The position numbers and the translations under genes were made by a program. This document shows, piece after piece, positions 17,688 to 26,352 of a stretch of 64,000 nucleotides of DNA (its first letter is position 1; each line of letters opens with the position of its first letter). The notes beneath the pieces are model-generated. The model had not been told where the DNA came from. It was given only the letters and a program-made list of their open reading frames with translations, and searched no databases. Source of the DNA: PSRJ01 sp035948775 (GTDB taxonomy: Bacteria > Acidobacteriota > Terriglobia > Bryobacterales > Bryobacteraceae); contig DASZIV010000090.1 in NCBI GenBank assembly GCA_035948775.1, positions 12,522 through 76,521 of the forward strand, written 5' to 3'.

Positions 17688-18575
17688 CTAGTCATAATAA
17701 GCCGGCGACTTCTTCAACCCGGCGTATTGCAGTATGTCGTGCTGTATCCATAGCGTTGCCCCCTTCTCTATCAGAAGACTCTCAACCTTGGCCTTCGAGG
17801 CAGCTTCCTTGTCCGCATTTCCTAAATTCCCGAATGGCGTGAAACCCTTGATGGTTCGTTCTGACGGGTAGTGGTACAGATCGCCGCTCAGCACAACCGG
17901 CCCGGCCTGCGCCAGCTTTACGAACAATGACTGGTGACCGGGCGTATGTCCCGGTGTGGCGATGATGACCACCGAGCCGTCGCCGAACACGTCGTAATCC
18001 CCGTCCAGAAGAATAGTTTTCGCGTACTTCAGCCCGCTATACCGGGCGGCCCCGTTGGGCGGGTTGGCGGGAGGCGTGTCGGGAAACATGAAGTCCCGCT
18101 CCGGCTTCTGCACCAGCCACGTCGAGCCCGCATAGTCGTTGGCGTTGGCAGAGTGATCGTAGTGGTTGTGCGAGAGAGCCAGGTACGTGATGTCAGATGG
18201 CTTGTAGCCGATTTCCGCCAATTGGCCTTTCAGCGTGGTATGAACCGTCGCCCGCGCTTCGGTGGTGCCGGCCGGCTTGATGAGATCGTCGGGGATCACG
18301 CCCGAGTCCCAGAGGAGAGTCCCCCGTGGGTGCACGATGAGATAGGCGGCTACCGACATGTCGGTGGTGGTGATTCCCTGCTTGACCAATGGCTCCGGGT
18401 TGCCGCTCTTCAGATGGCCGCAGTCGAAAATATATAGCCTCACCGGCGGAATGGGAGAGCGTTGCGCCCCGGCCTGCGGCATGGCTGCCCACAGGGCGAG
18501 GCAGGCCAGAATGGGCAACAACCACGCCACCAAACGCCGGCGTGATGTTCGGTTCTGGCTTTGCGAGACGGACAT
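17688..18575 (-). CDS. N-acyl homoserine lactonase-like metallo-beta-lactamase hydrolase, secreted
   Basis: A 295-residue protein with a signal peptide (LVAWLLPILACLALWAAMPQ, ending AGA). The metallo-beta-lactamase motif is SHNHYDHSANANDY, matching HxHxDH, with further ligands in ATPGHTPGHQSL and the aspartate in VVLSGDLYHY; the C-terminal WIQHD supplies the last histidine. The pattern and the early segment LYIFDCGHLKSG are typical of the AiiA/AttM-like lactonase branch, but lactone substrate is not proven. It lies upstream of the cytochrome/monooxygenase gene on the same strand (73 bases) and is divergent from the 18702 gene. Confidence 0.82.
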   Translation of the reverse strand: MSVSQSQNRTSRRRLVAWLLPILACLALWAAMPQAGAQRSPIPPVRLYIFDCGHLKSGNPEPLVKQGITTTDMSVAAYLIVHPRGTLLWDSGVIPDDLIKPAGTTEARATVHTTLKGQLAEIGYKPSDITYLALSHNHYDHSANANDYAGSTWLVQKPERDFMFPDTPPANPPNGAARYSGLKYAKTILLDGDYDVFGDGSVVIIATPGHTPGHQSLFVKLAQAGPVVLSGDLYHYPSERTIKGFTPFGNLGNADKEAASKAKVESLLIEKGATLWIQHDILQYAGLKKSPAYYD

Positions 18576-18701
18576 GCTAACACGCTCCTTCGAGGCTGGC
18601 GGGGCGATCGAACTGGGCCGAATTATATCACTTCTTCCGATGGGCTTCCGGGTGGGTCATTGCTTTCCGGGGGCTGCCAGCGTTATACCTGATATACGTC
18701 C

Positions 18702-19103
18702 ATGCGGAGATATTGCTTTGGTTGGATCTGCCTGCTGGTGTGGGTGAGCGCCGCGGTCCCGGCACTGGCCCAGGAGGGCCATCCACTGACGGGAACCTGG
18801 GCCGGTGACTGGGGTCCCACCGCGACTCAGCGCACTCACGTGACCTTCGTCCTGAACTGGGACGGCAAAAATGTCACGGGCACTCTCAATCCGGGGCCGA
18901 ACGCCGTTCCGATTGCCAATGTGTATGTAGACTGGGCCACGTGGACGGTGCACATCGAAGCGGATACCAAGGATCAGGCCGGAAATGCGGTTCACATCGC
19001 GGCCGAGGGCAAAGTGGAAGACATCGGCTCATACCATCGGAAGATCGCGGGCACGTGGCGTCAGGGTGCGGCCAAGGGCGATTTTCGAATCACTCGGGAC
19101 TAA
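18702..19103 (+). CDS. Secreted protein of unknown function (lipocalin-like size)
   Basis: A 133-residue protein with a clear signal peptide (WICLLVWVSAAVPALAQ). The mature part is a short beta-rich domain: HPLTGTWAGDWGPTATQRTH, VTFVLNWDGKNVTGTLNPGP, VHIEADTKDQ and RKIAGTWRQGAAKGDFRITRD. The GTW/GTWR repeats recall small calycin-like barrels, but I do not recognise a named family. TATACC and TATACG hexamers lie at 18684 and 18693 just before the ATG. The next gene starts 1 base after this stop, so they form an operon with the DUF6152 genes. Confidence 0.65.
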   Translation: MRRYCFGWICLLVWVSAAVPALAQEGHPLTGTWAGDWGPTATQRTHVTFVLNWDGKNVTGTLNPGPNAVPIANVYVDWATWTVHIEADTKDQAGNAVHIAAEGKVEDIGSYHRKIAGTWRQGAAKGDFRITRD

Positions 19104-19104
19104 G

Positions 19105-20217
19105 ATGAGACACGGCGGATGGGGAGTGCTGGCGGCGGTTCTGGTTGCGGTGACACCGTCCTGGGCGCAACGCGCATTTTCGACTACGTACGATGGCGAT
19201 CGACAGGTGACTCTGCAAGGCGCCGTCGCCAGAATCGATTGGGTGAACCCGCGGGCGTTTCTCTTCATCGATGTGCGCGACACTGCGGGTGAGGTACTGA
19301 ACTGGGCCGTGGAAATCGGGAACCCGCTCGATCTGGAAAGCGCCGGCTGGAAAGCCAGCTCTTTACACATCGGCGACATCGTCACGGTGGAAGGCGTTCC
19401 CGAAAGGGGCGAGGGCAGACAGGCATTCGCCAAGTCGGTCGTCTTCTCCAAGACGGGCAAGCGATTGTTTGTAGCGTCCGGCAAACCGCGAGCGGCCATT
19501 CCCACGGCGCCGGCTCCGCGCTGGCCCGATGGTCAAATCCGACTCGGGCCGCCTCCGGGCAAGAAGGGTTATTGGGGCGCCGCCAGCGTGAAAGCCCTGG
19601 TGGAGAACACCGCGGCGAAGGTCCCCATGAACGACGACGGCCTGCTGCTCAACCTGGCGGACGCCGATCGCGTGGCGCCGTTTCAGCCCTGGGCGAAAGC
19701 GGTGTACGAGTACCGGCAACGCAACCTTTTGCGAGACGATCCGGTAGGGCGCTGCCTTCCGCCCGGCGGCCCGCGTCAGTTTCACACGCCTTACGGTTTT
19801 CAATTCGTGGAGCAGCGCGACCTGGGCCGCATTCTCGTCCTGCTGGGCGGTGGGGATCGCAACTGGCGCGTCATCTACACCGACAGCCGTCCCGCGGGCC
19901 AAGGCGCAGAGGCGGTTCTCGGCTATTACGGCACTTCCGTCGGCCACTGGGAAAAGGATTCGCTGGTGGTCGAGTCGACCGGTTTCAACGAAAGGTTTTG
20001 GATGACCAGCGGGGGGCTTCCGCACACCGAGGCTCTTCATTTAACAGAGCGCTTTTCGCGGCCGGATCTGAACACATTGAAATACGCAGTCACCGTGGAC
20101 GATCCGCGCACGTACACGAGGCCGTGGACCGGCGGCTGGACTATCCAATGGGTTCCGGACAAAGATATCGAGGAATATTTCTGTGAGGACAATGCGGAAT
20201 CGACATTTGTCCGGTAA
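19105..20217 (+). CDS. DUF6152 domain fused to a secreted repeat-family domain
   Basis: A 370-residue exported protein (signal peptide GVLAAVLVAVTPSWAQ). Residues about 22-125 match the DUF6152 pattern: FSTTYDGDRQVTLQGAVAR, WVNPRAFLFIDVRD, SSLHIGDIVTVEG. Residues about 135-370 form a second domain beginning RWPDGQIRLGPPPGKKGYWG and containing VGHWEKDSLVVESTGFNE, LTERFSRPDLNTLKY and VDDPRTYTRPWTGGW. The next two genes encode the same two domains as separate proteins, so this gene is a fusion of that pair. The ATG at 19105 follows the previous stop by 1 base and precedes the signal peptide. Function unknown; the location is periplasmic or extracellular. Confidence 0.72.
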   Translation: MRHGGWGVLAAVLVAVTPSWAQRAFSTTYDGDRQVTLQGAVARIDWVNPRAFLFIDVRDTAGEVLNWAVEIGNPLDLESAGWKASSLHIGDIVTVEGVPERGEGRQAFAKSVVFSKTGKRLFVASGKPRAAIPTAPAPRWPDGQIRLGPPPGKKGYWGAASVKALVENTAAKVPMNDDGLLLNLADADRVAPFQPWAKAVYEYRQRNLLRDDPVGRCLPPGGPRQFHTPYGFQFVEQRDLGRILVLLGGGDRNWRVIYTDSRPAGQGAEAVLGYYGTSVGHWEKDSLVVESTGFNERFWMTSGGLPHTEALHLTERFSRPDLNTLKYAVTVDDPRTYTRPWTGGWTIQWVPDKDIEEYFCEDNAESTFVR

Positions 20218-20224
20218 GGGCCTG

Positions 20225-20372
20225 GTAGGCGACCGGGTGAAAGGGTTTTTGTGGGGCGGGCTTTAGCCTGCGGCGGGACTTCAGTCCCGCTGGTTCGGAT
20301 GGCGGGCTAAAGTCCGCCGCAGGCTGAAGCCCGCCCCACACAACCCAGCACTATTTTACGCGCTCGCAGTAC
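20225..20372. repeat. 148-base dispersed element, copy 2
   Basis: Same length as copy 1 at 3348-3495, beginning GTAGGC and ending CGCAGTAC, with the 89-base cruciform core at 20251-20339. Both arms outside the core are also conserved (ACCGGGTGAAAGG on the left, AGCACTATTT on the right). It lies between two genes, 7 bases after the stop of the DUF6152 fusion, and encodes nothing. The core could form a terminator-like hairpin in RNA. Confidence 0.8.
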
Positions 20373-20436
20373 TAGAGCGTGGCAAGGAACCGCGACCGTG
20401 AGGGAGCGGTCAGGACTGTTCAAGGAAGACGTGACC

Positions 20437-20811
20437 ATGAGACTAACATTTGTTTTTTTGATGCTTTTGGCGGTGATGCCGGCCATCGCGCACCACTCTT
20501 TTGATGCGGAGTACGATTCCAACAAACCGGCGACGATCACCGGGATCGTTACGAAGCTGGACTGGATCAACCCGCACGCCTTCATCTACATCGACGCGAC
20601 GGGCGAAAACGGCGCGGTGGCCAGTTTCAAAATCGAAATGGGCCCGCCCTATGCTCTGGTCCGCGGCGGCTGGAAACGGGACACCGTCAAAATTGGCGAT
20701 AAGGTTACGGTTCAGAACGCGGCCATGGCTAAAGATGGCGCCAATGCGGCGGGATCGATGCAAACCACGTCGATGACCCTGGCTAGCGGCCAGAAACTGG
20801 TGATGAGGTAG
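20437..20811 (+). CDS. DUF6152 family secreted protein
   Basis: A 124-residue exported protein. The signal peptide (FVFLMLLAVMPAIA) is followed by the family hallmark HHSFDAEYDSNKPATITG, then KLDWINPHAFIYIDATGENG, GWKRDTVKIGDKVTV and the closing TSMTLASGQKLVM. This is a small beta-barrel domain of unknown function found mostly in proteobacterial and acidobacterial periplasmic proteins. The ATG at 20437 has AAGGAAG about 8 bases upstream. It is followed after 7 bases by a gene equivalent to the second domain of the fusion at 19105. Confidence 0.8.
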   Translation: MRLTFVFLMLLAVMPAIAHHSFDAEYDSNKPATITGIVTKLDWINPHAFIYIDATGENGAVASFKIEMGPPYALVRGGWKRDTVKIGDKVTVQNAAMAKDGANAAGSMQTTSMTLASGQKLVMR

Positions 20812-20818
20812 TCGACCC

Positions 20819-21529
20819 GTGCCGCTGCGAGTAACGATTGGGTTGGCTGTACTGGCGGTGTGTTGCTCCGCTCAGGAGCCCACCCCCCGCTGGCCGGATG
20901 GGCACGTGAACCTGGGATCGACGCCGGACAAGAAAGGCTATTGGGAAGTGCGGCCTGGACTCGGCGGTATGCCACGCCCGGCCGATGTGCCCTTCCAACC
21001 TTGGGCCAACGCGCTCTACCAATATCGAACCTCGCGCGCCGACTTATATCCTCCGCTGGTAGCCTGCAAGCCGGCCGGCGGACCGTCGTTCTTCAATGCG
21101 CCGGGCTTTGAGATCGTGGAGGTGCCGGAACTCAAGAGGATTTTCCTTCTCAACATGGCGGGGCCGCATTCGTGGCGCGTCATCTATATGGACGAACGCT
21201 CTCACCCGACCGGTGACGATCTGCGGCCGACATTTCTGGGTCATTCCATCGGACGTTGGGATGGAGACACGCTGGTAATCGACACGGTAGGTTTCAACGA
21301 GAAACAGTGGCTGGCGGGATCGTACCCGAACACCACCCAGATGCACCTCACCGAACGAATCTCCCGGCCCAACCTGAAGACACTCGCCTACGAAGCAACC
21401 ATCGACGATCCGGGCGCCTACACGAAACCGTGGTCGATGCGTTGGACCATCACCGAGAAAACGGCCTCGACCTGGATTCCCGGTGGCGAAATGTTCGAGT
21501 ACATCTGCCAGGACGCCGGCCAGCCGTAG
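20819..21529 (+). CDS. Secreted protein, homologue of the second domain of the 19105 fusion
   Basis: A 236-residue protein starting with GTG. A short signal peptide (IGLAVLAVCCSAQ) could also be read as a lipoprotein signal, with two adjacent cysteines. The mature part runs parallel to the C-terminal domain of the 19105 gene: RWPDGHVNLGSTPDKKGYW, IGRWDGDTLVIDTVGFNEK, LTERISRPNLKTLAYEATID, DPGAYTKPWSMRW and FEYICQD. No catalytic motif is recognised. It and the DUF6152 gene before it look like the unfused form of the fusion gene upstream, pointing to a local duplication followed by fusion or fission. Confidence 0.7.
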   Translation: MPLRVTIGLAVLAVCCSAQEPTPRWPDGHVNLGSTPDKKGYWEVRPGLGGMPRPADVPFQPWANALYQYRTSRADLYPPLVACKPAGGPSFFNAPGFEIVEVPELKRIFLLNMAGPHSWRVIYMDERSHPTGDDLRPTFLGHSIGRWDGDTLVIDTVGFNEKQWLAGSYPNTTQMHLTERISRPNLKTLAYEATIDDPGAYTKPWSMRWTITEKTASTWIPGGEMFEYICQDAGQP

Positions 21530-21620
21530 CGGGCTGAGTGATCTCCGGTACGATTCGCGACAACGGCGGCTATTCACGTGCCTATAGGAGCATAACCATG
21601 GGTGGTGTAACACGAGAATC

Positions 21621-22388
21621 ATGAACGCGAGCCGGCTTGCCTTGCCGGTGATTCTTCTCTGCCACCTAATTGCCCGGGCGCAATCGCAACCGCAACTGCC
21701 ATGCGAACAGGAAGCCGTCCCCGCTTACCCCGACCTTTCGAATGGGCCCACGGTAAGGTTCTGGAACGGGAACAGCGCGGGAACGGACTGGAAACCACCA
21801 GCATGCACGGGTTGGGCGGGCACCGGCTTTTCGACGCTCGTGACTACGGTCGGCCGCTTTCGCGGCCCCTCCAAAGCCGAAGACTTGTTGCGCCGGATCG
21901 GAGCAATCTCTCAGCTAACGGGCGTGCGCTATTGGTCCACGACCCATCAGGGATGGCAGACGCTGATCGTCGATGCTCACGCCTTGAAGGGGGCGCAAGG
22001 AAATCATCAACGGCAGGATTTCTTGCCGGATGAAATGAAAAAAGGGGCAGTTCTGTATTTCGAGCAAACGGACAATCTGTCTGGCAAGGGCATATACCGG
22101 ATGCGCATCGACGAGGCTTCTGAGAACCGGATCGTCGTTGACATGGAAAACGTCAACACGATGCGATTTCTTCTGCTCCCGCTCTTCCCCCCGGGCGAGT
22201 TGCAGACCATCTATTTCCTGGATCGCGACTCAGAGGATGTCTGGCGCTATTACGGCGTGGTCCGGACCGGCAAGAACGCAAGCAGCCTGACTACCGGCAA
22301 GCAGGCATCCGCGATTAATCGCGCGGTGGCCTTTTACCGCCACCTTGCCGGGCTTCCCACCGAGCTAGAACCCCCCGCAGCCAGATAA
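21621..22388 (+). CDS. Secreted protein of unknown function
   Basis: A 255-residue protein with a signal peptide (LALPVILLCHLIARAQS). The mature protein has VRFWNGNSAGTDWKPPACTGW near its start, SAISQLTG-type central segment (RRIGAISQLTGVRYWST), and FPPGELQTIYFLDRDSEDVW followed by an ASAINRAVAFYRHLAG helix. I do not recognise a catalytic motif. The gene is separated by 8 bases from the Nramp-like transporter, so the two may be co-transcribed, but a link to metals is only positional. Confidence 0.6.
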   Translation: MNASRLALPVILLCHLIARAQSQPQLPCEQEAVPAYPDLSNGPTVRFWNGNSAGTDWKPPACTGWAGTGFSTLVTTVGRFRGPSKAEDLLRRIGAISQLTGVRYWSTTHQGWQTLIVDAHALKGAQGNHQRQDFLPDEMKKGAVLYFEQTDNLSGKGIYRMRIDEASENRIVVDMENVNTMRFLLLPLFPPGELQTIYFLDRDSEDVWRYYGVVRTGKNASSLTTGKQASAINRAVAFYRHLAGLPTELEPPAAR

Positions 22389-22395
22389 GACTCGC

Positions 22396-23718
22396 ATGCC
22401 CAATCATCAGACGACCGTCCCCAGCAAAGGTCCGATATCTAAGCCACGAAAACGGCTTACACTACCGCTCCGGTTCCGACGTTTCTTTGGAGGCCTGGGA
22501 CCGGGCCTGATAACGGGCGCCGCGGACGACGACCCCTCCGGAATCTCTACCTACTCCGTAACGGGCGCGGCCTTTGGGTACGCGCCACTTTGGACGGCCT
22601 TATTCTCATTTCCGCTAATGACCGCGGTTCAGATGATGTGCGCCCGCCTGGGCATGGTGACGGGCCAGGGCCTGGCCGGCGTGATTCGGCAGCGCTATCC
22701 ACGGTGGGTCCTTTGGGGCGCCTGTGCTCTGCTGGTCACGGCCAACACTGTCAATATCGGCGCCGATCTCGGCGGTATGGCGAAAGTGGCGGAGATGGTG
22801 ACCGGGGTTGAGAGCCGCTATTGGACACCGGTGTATGCCCTGGTGATCGCATCCTTCCTGATCTGGTCCTCCTACTACACCTTCGCTCGCCTCTTCAAAT
22901 GGCTTACGCTCGTCCTCTTTGCCTATGTCCTGGCCGCGTTTTTCGCTCGCCCCGACTGGTCTGCGGTAATCCGCTCCACGTTCATTCCGCATGTGGAATG
23001 GTCAGGGCGGTATTGGGCCACACTGGTCGGAATCTTCGGCACCACGATTTCACCCTACCTGTTTTTCTGGCAGGCCTCGCAGGGAGTGGAAGAGGATCGG
23101 GAAGACGGAAAGTCAACGATCGCAGCACGTAAAGGAACCACCACCGCTAAGCTGCGAAAGTCCCGGGATGACACAGTCGCGGGCATGTTGTTTTCCAATC
23201 TGATTATGTACTTCATCATCCTGACAACCGCGGCAACCCTCCATGCCCACGGAAAGACCGTCATTTCGACGGCGCAGGATGCGGCAGAAGCATTGCGGCC
23301 CCTGGCTGGGGACGGGGCGTATTGGTTGTTCAGCCTGGGCTTGATCGGCTCAGGCATGCTCGGAGTGCCGGTGCTGGCCGGGTCTAGCGCATACGCCGTT
23401 TCCGAGGCGTTACACTGGCGCGGTTCGCTGACCTTTCGGCCTAAGGCTGCTCGCGGATTCTACGGGGTCATTGCAGTGGGCCTACTGCTGGGGATCGCCA
23501 TGGAGTACGCAGGTATTAACGCGGTGGCCATGATGTTCTGGTCAGCGGTCTTGAACGGGGTCCTCGCGCCACCACTTATCGTCATCGTGCTTCTTCTCAC
23601 CAGTAGCCGCCAGATCATGGGATCTAGATTCAACCCTCCGTGGCTCAAAGTGCTGGGATGGATTACGGTAGTCGTGATGACCGGGGCAAGCGTCGCGATG
23701 TTCGCGACCTGGGGATAA
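22396..23718 (+). CDS. Nramp-superfamily divalent cation transporter, atypical metal site
   Basis: A 440-residue inner membrane protein with about 11 helices and the Nramp/LeuT-like layout. The first unwound helix reads GPGLITGAADDDPSGISTY, where classic Nramp transporters have DPGN; the sixth helix region reads GTTISPYLFFWQASQGVEE, where classic members have the metal-coordinating MPH. The Met and Asn ligands typical for Mn/Fe selectivity are therefore absent, as in Nramp-related magnesium transporter-type branches. Transport of a divalent metal is likely but Mn/Fe specificity should not be assumed. It is followed by an inverted repeat (23742-23762) and two further genes, the last a VIT-type transporter. 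Confidence 0.82.
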   Translation: MPNHQTTVPSKGPISKPRKRLTLPLRFRRFFGGLGPGLITGAADDDPSGISTYSVTGAAFGYAPLWTALFSFPLMTAVQMMCARLGMVTGQGLAGVIRQRYPRWVLWGACALLVTANTVNIGADLGGMAKVAEMVTGVESRYWTPVYALVIASFLIWSSYYTFARLFKWLTLVLFAYVLAAFFARPDWSAVIRSTFIPHVEWSGRYWATLVGIFGTTISPYLFFWQASQGVEEDREDGKSTIAARKGTTTAKLRKSRDDTVAGMLFSNLIMYFIILTTAATLHAHGKTVISTAQDAAEALRPLAGDGAYWLFSLGLIGSGMLGVPVLAGSSAYAVSEALHWRGSLTFRPKAARGFYGVIAVGLLLGIAMEYAGINAVAMMFWSAVLNGVLAPPLIVIVLLLTSSRQIMGSRFNPPWLKVLGWITVVVMTGASVAMFATWG

Positions 23719-23741
23719 CTAAGCCGGAGCCGCGGCCCCCA

Positions 23742-23762
23742 ATTGGCATTTGGCGTGCCAAT
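23742..23762. promoter_or_regulatory. Perfect 7+7 inverted repeat before the 23777 gene
   Basis: ATTGGCA and TGCCAAT are separated by 7 bases. The repeat sits between the transporter stop and the start of the next gene, 14 bases upstream of the ATG. It could be an operator for a dimeric regulator or a weak hairpin near the ribosome site; no T-tract follows, so a classic terminator is unlikely. Confidence 0.35.
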
Positions 23763-23776
23763 AATGAAGAGGGACT

Positions 23777-24565
23777 ATGAACCTTTTCTTGGCTTACGCC
23801 ACGCTGCTTCTATCGAGCCTCTTGATTGCGGACCCGGTGCCCATGCGTCATGCTGAGGGCCGTATCCATGGCTTTCTCGTGTTGCGCGACCTGGACGACC
23901 ATATTCTCGCTTCGGGCGATTCAACCCAACTGGTAAGTGGCAACCGCGTCACCAATGAACTCGTGTTTCACTTCAAAGACGGTTCAATCCAGGAGGAAAC
24001 CACTGTCTTTTCGCAGCGGCGGGTTTTCCAACTCCTCACCTATCATTTAGTGCAGAAAGGCCCCGCATTTAAACGCGCAACGGATATGTTTCTAAACGCC
24101 TCCACAGGAGAGGTCACGGTTCACTACACGGAAGATGACGGTAAGGAGAAGTCCATCACCGACCACCTCAAGCTTTCCGCCGATGTCGCGAATGGTTTAG
24201 TACCTACGCTGTTGAGTGACATTGATTCCAACTCGCCGAAGACGACTCTATCGATGGTGGTGGCCACACCCAAGCCACGTGTGGTGAAACTCGAGATCGC
24301 GCCCACAGGCGAGGATTCGTTCTCGATCGGCATCGCCGCCCACAAAGCGACGCGGTACAACGTCAAAGTCGAGATTGGCGGTATCAGCGGCGTAGTCGCG
24401 CCGATCGTAGGGAAACAACCGCCGGACACCCATGTCTGGATGGTTGGCGGGAAGGCTCCTGGCTTCCTCAAATCGGAAGGCCCATTCTACGATGGCGGCC
24501 CCATTTGGCGAATCGAGTTAGCAAGTCCCGTATGGCCGAAACACGACTCGGAACAGCAACACTAA
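23777..24565 (+). CDS. Secreted protein of unknown function
   Basis: A 262-residue protein with a signal-like N-terminus (FLAYATLLLSSLLIA). The mature part is beta-rich: GFLVLRDLDDHILASGDST, LVFHFKDGSIQEETTVFSQ, GEVTVHYTEDDGKEKS, SMVVATPKPRVVKLEI, and a C-terminal GISGVVAPIVGKQPPDTHVW. No known domain is recognised. It lies between two metal transporter genes with 3 bases to the VIT-type gene, so it probably belongs to the same transcript. An AGAGGG ribosome site is present just before the ATG. Confidence 0.6.
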   Translation: MNLFLAYATLLLSSLLIADPVPMRHAEGRIHGFLVLRDLDDHILASGDSTQLVSGNRVTNELVFHFKDGSIQEETTVFSQRRVFQLLTYHLVQKGPAFKRATDMFLNASTGEVTVHYTEDDGKEKSITDHLKLSADVANGLVPTLLSDIDSNSPKTTLSMVVATPKPRVVKLEIAPTGEDSFSIGIAAHKATRYNVKVEIGGISGVVAPIVGKQPPDTHVWMVGGKAPGFLKSEGPFYDGGPIWRIELASPVWPKHDSEQQH

Positions 24566-24568
24566 TCA

Positions 24569-25264
24569 ATGGCTACACGAAAGAAGAAAGCGCATCGTAT
24601 CAAACGCATCGGCTGGCTACGAGCTGCGGTGTTAGGCGCAAACGACGGCATTCTTTCCACAGCCAGTCTGGTGGTCGGGGTCGCAGCTGCGCATGCGGCG
24701 CATACCAATATTTTGGTGGCGGGGGTCGCCGGCGTGGTAGCCGGGGCTATGTCCATGGCCGTGGGCGAGTACGTGTCTGTGCACTCACAAGCAGATACCG
24801 AAAAGGCTGAGCTCCGGCAGGAGCGAGCCGAACTGCAAACGGACCGCAAGGGCGAGCACAAGGAACTGGCAGCGATTTACGTAGCTCGTGGGCTGGAACC
24901 ATCGCTCGCCAAACGGGTAGCCGAACAACTAATGGCCCATGACGCGCTCGGCGCGCATGCGCGTGATGAACTCGGCATCTCCGAACCTCTTCGGGCGCGT
25001 CCGATTCAAGCTGCACTGACCTCGGCCGGCAGCTTCGCGGCAGGAGCAGCCATGCCTGTCCTGGTCACGGCGATAGCTCCAGAGGCGGCCCTCATCCCGA
25101 TTGTCTCCGGCGCTTCCCTCGTGCTCCTGGCTCTTCTGGGCGGAATGGCGGCGCGCATCGGCGGCGCGGCCGTCGCGACGGGCGCCATACGTGTCACGTT
25201 CTGGGGCGCACTAGCCATGGCGGCGACCGCAGGCGTCGGGGAATTGTTTGGAACCGCGGTGTGA
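24569..25264 (+). CDS. VIT1/CCC1-family metal transporter
   Basis: A 231-residue membrane protein. The N-terminal family signature is clear: LRAAVLGANDGILSTASLVV, then a second helix and VVAGAMSMAVGEYVSVHSQ, the segment with conserved Met and Glu residues used in metal binding. A cytoplasmic charged hairpin (KAELRQERAELQTDRKGEHK) and three C-terminal helices complete the five-helix plan. VIT/CCC1 proteins move Fe or Mn out of the cytoplasm into vacuoles, or out of the cell in bacteria. The gene follows the secreted protein after 3 bases and converges on the leftward sugar kinase gene. Confidence 0.85.
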   Translation: MATRKKKAHRIKRIGWLRAAVLGANDGILSTASLVVGVAAAHAAHTNILVAGVAGVVAGAMSMAVGEYVSVHSQADTEKAELRQERAELQTDRKGEHKELAAIYVARGLEPSLAKRVAEQLMAHDALGAHARDELGISEPLRARPIQAALTSAGSFAAGAAMPVLVTAIAPEAALIPIVSGASLVLLALLGGMAARIGGAAVATGAIRVTFWGALAMAATAGVGELFGTAV

Positions 25265-25272
25265 GCGGGAAC

Positions 25273-26352
25273 CTACCGCTGAATCCGCGCGGAACCCCCG
25301 CCGGCCAAGGCTCGTACTTGAGCCACGGTAGCCATGGTGGTGTCCCCCGGATACGTGGTCAGAAGCGCGCCGTGAGCCCAGCCGAACCGCAGAGCCTGCT
25401 CCGGGGCTTCGCCGGTAAGTAGTCCATAAAAGAAACCGGACGAGAATCCGTCGCCGCCGCCGACCCGGTCGAGCACATCCAACTCCAAGGTGGGCGCCGT
25501 GTAGCTGCGGCCGTTTACCCACGCCACGGCACTCCAATCGTGCCGGTTGCTGGAGTGTACTTTACGCAGAGTTGTGGCGATCACCTTTAGCTGGCGGTGG
25601 CGCGCCACCACGCAATCGATCATGGCCAGGAAGTGCGCAGAGTCCAGTTCCGCGCCGGCCGATGGCTCCGGACCGTGGATACCCAGCCCTGTCTGTAGGT
25701 CCTCCTCATTGCCCACCAGCACGTCCACGCGCTCCACGATGCGGTTCATCACTTCGACCGCACGTGCTTTGCCGCCCCACACGTTCCACAGTTTCTCGCG
25801 ATAATTCAAATCGAACGAGACCACCGCACCGGCCGCGCGCGCGGCTTCCATGGCCTCTAGGATCAGCTCGCCGGTAGTCGCGGAAAGCGCTGCGAAAATC
25901 CCGCCGGTGTGGAACCAGCGCACGCCGCCGCCGAAAATCTTCTTCCAATCGAAATCGCCCGGCTTCAAATGGGCGCCAGCTTCGTTGGCCCGATTGTAGA
26001 AAACCACTGGGGGCCGGACGCCATAGCCGCGGTCGCTGTACACCGTGGCCATATTCGGGCCGGTCACGCCATTGTGCGCGAACTCCTTAAAGAACGGCTT
26101 CACGCCCATGGCACGCACTTGTTCGGCTATCAGATCGCCGATGGGGTAATTCACCATGGCGGTGGCGATGGCCGTCTCCAGGCCGAAGCAATCCGCCAGG
26201 TTGGCTGCGCAGTTGAACTCGCCGCCGCTCACGTGGATCTGGCACTCGGTGGCTTTACGGAATGGGACGATCCCGGGGTCCAACCGGTGCACCAGGGCGC
26301 CTAAGGCTAGGAAGTCCAGCGCGCCCTTTTGGGGAATGTTCAGGTCACTCAT
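25273..26352 (-). CDS. PfkB-family sugar kinase, probably 2-keto-3-deoxygluconate kinase
   Basis: A 359-residue ribokinase-fold kinase. GGEFNCAANLADCFGLET is the N-terminal substrate-side motif, and DRVGGGDGFSSGFFYGLL carries the catalytic aspartate and anion hole (GGGD in place of the usual GAGD). The start at 26352 overlaps the stop of the MFS gene by 4 bases (ATGA). As the last gene of the leftward galacturonate operon it most likely phosphorylates 2-keto-3-deoxygluconate to KDPG in the cytoplasm; other sugar acids or sugars are possible, because PfkB specificity cannot be read directly. A long in-frame extension upstream overlaps the MFS gene and is rejected. Confidence 0.78.
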   Translation of the reverse strand: MSDLNIPQKGALDFLALGALVHRLDPGIVPFRKATECQIHVSGGEFNCAANLADCFGLETAIATAMVNYPIGDLIAEQVRAMGVKPFFKEFAHNGVTGPNMATVYSDRGYGVRPPVVFYNRANEAGAHLKPGDFDWKKIFGGGVRWFHTGGIFAALSATTGELILEAMEAARAAGAVVSFDLNYREKLWNVWGGKARAVEVMNRIVERVDVLVGNEEDLQTGLGIHGPEPSAGAELDSAHFLAMIDCVVARHRQLKVIATTLRKVHSSNRHDWSAVAWVNGRSYTAPTLELDVLDRVGGGDGFSSGFFYGLLTGEAPEQALRFGWAHGALLTTYPGDTTMATVAQVRALAGGGSARIQR

